From positions 1 to 5,731 of the forward strand of contig JBMNNX010000357.1 in NCBI GenBank assembly GCA_050942745.1: a DNA stretch of 5,731 bases, read 5' to 3'. The notes under the pieces were generated by a model, which worked only from the letters and a program-made list of their open reading frames with translations, had not been told where the DNA came from and searched no databases. Below are positions 5,187 to 5,731 of this stretch, in pieces. Positions within the stretch are counted from its first letter, which is position 1. Each line of letters starts with the position of its first letter. A program made the translations under genes and the position numbers. This DNA comes from UBA10939 sp050942745 (GTDB lineage: Bacteria > Myxococcota > Myxococcia > Myxococcales > UBA5297).

Positions 5187-5731
5187 CTAATACCTGGCAT
5201 GCTTGTGCGGCCCGACCGACATCACCGCCTGGAGGACGAGCCGGTTGTCGATCTGGCCGCCATCTCGCCGCAGGTGCGTGCCCTGCAGCCGCAGCTTGAC
5301 CCAGGCGCTCTGCCACCAGGTCACGTAGGGCGAGACCGCCCAGTCGAGCTTGCCGCCGTTGTCAGCCTCAAAGGGCTGGGTCACGTCGCCGCGCACGCCG
5401 ATGACCCACGACTGCGACAGCCGCGCGTCGAGGTAGGAGTAGCCGCCGAGCGCCTGGATGCGATCGCCGGAGATCTCCTTCCGCACCGCGAACAGCTCCG
5501 AGCGCCAGGTGAGCCCGCGGTAGCGCTCGAGCCGCAGCGGCACCCAGGAGACCGTCAGGTCGAGGCCGCCGACCAGCGTGTCGCGCCAGTCGTTGGCCCC
5601 GGCGACGAAGAGCGGATCGTCCTCAGGGATGTTTTCGGGCCGGTGGTTGACGCCCCACATCCCCGACAGGCCCAGCTCGAGGTAGGTGCTGTCGGTCAGG
5701 TCCAAGTAGTTGCGCAGGTGCGCGAGCGCCG
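5187..5731 (-). CDS. Outer-membrane beta-barrel protein, C-terminal part
   Basis: The frame is open to the right edge, so the true start lies beyond it; an internal TTG at 5705 is not a convincing start. About 180 residues are visible. They show alternating polar/hydrophobic stretches separated by Asp/Gly/Asn-rich turns, as in beta-barrel strands: TYLELGLSGMWGVN, TLVGGLDLTVSWVPL, LTWRSELFAVRKEI, DARLSQSWVIGVRGDV, LDWAVSPYVTWW, AWVKLRLQGTHLRR and NRLVLQAVMSVG. The protein ends in an aromatic residue (Tyr), as expected for the barrel-closing strand recognised by the BAM complex, after the His-containing tail GPHKHARY. It is encoded just upstream of, and in the same direction as, the metal ABC genes. 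A role in passing metal across the outer membrane is therefore plausible but inferred. The visible part does not show whether it is a TonB-dependent receptor or a porin-like barrel, because any plug domain would be in the missing N-terminus. Confidence 0.75.
   Translation of the reverse strand, partial: ALAHLRNYLDLTDSTYLELGLSGMWGVNHRPENIPEDDPLFVAGANDWRDTLVGGLDLTVSWVPLRLERYRGLTWRSELFAVRKEISGDRIQALGGYSYLDARLSQSWVIGVRGDVTQPFEADNGGKLDWAVSPYVTWWQSAWVKLRLQGTHLRRDGGQIDNRLVLQAVMSVGPHKHARY

Noticed and set aside
4460..5200. Long N-terminal extension of the metal-binding protein translated from the array
   Set aside because: The internal ATG at 4459 has a good ribosome-binding site and opens a classic signal peptide. 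The upstream part is repeat sequence whose 34- and 35-base units change its frame.
4456..5316. Independent Cys/His/Arg-rich repeat protein on the minus strand, and similar frames on the plus strand
   Set aside because: Open frames arise in several phases on both strands because the period is divisible by three and stops are rare in the unit. There is no start context or frame conservation, and the ends run into real genes.

Overview
This is a very GC-rich window from a bacterium. An outer-membrane beta-barrel gene and a periplasmic solute-binding protein with a signal peptide point to a Gram-negative host. The codon bias and family mix suit a high-GC proteobacterium, perhaps of the former Deltaproteobacteria, but nothing here fixes the taxon.

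Layout. (i) About 1-208: the end of an insertion sequence, with the 5' part of a transposase gene on the minus strand, running off the left edge. (ii) About 207-989, plus strand: the signalling domain of a methyl-accepting chemotaxis protein. It has no sensor, membrane or HAMP part, because its 5' end is replaced by the IS. (iii) 990-1025: a 12-bp-stem hairpin between convergent genes, a likely shared terminator. (iv) 4459-1027, minus strand: a tight three-gene unit for a cluster-9 (Zn/Mn type) metal ABC importer, in the order ZnuA-like binding protein, permease 1, permease 2. Start and stop codons are 2 bp apart or overlap. The second permease has a His-rich linker and an extra helical, HEAT-like tail. 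No ATPase gene is present. (v) 4481-5080: a tandem array of 17 short GC-rich hairpins at an almost exact 36-bp period, directly upstream of the binding-protein gene. (vi) 5081-5186: a spacer with a perfect 14-bp palindrome. (vii) 5187-5731, minus strand: the C-terminal part of an outer-membrane beta-barrel protein that starts beyond the right edge.

How it fits together. All minus-strand genes from the barrel protein to permease 2 point the same way and could be one metal-uptake locus: outer-membrane passage, periplasmic capture, then inner-membrane transport by a two-permease heterodimer, with the ATPase encoded elsewhere. The hairpin array would then lie between the outer-membrane gene and the ABC genes, either in the intercistronic RNA or in the leader of the binding-protein mRNA. 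It is the most unusual thing in the window. Its linkers show a higher-order order (two five-unit blocks followed by two near-identical three-unit blocks), indicating growth by block duplication.
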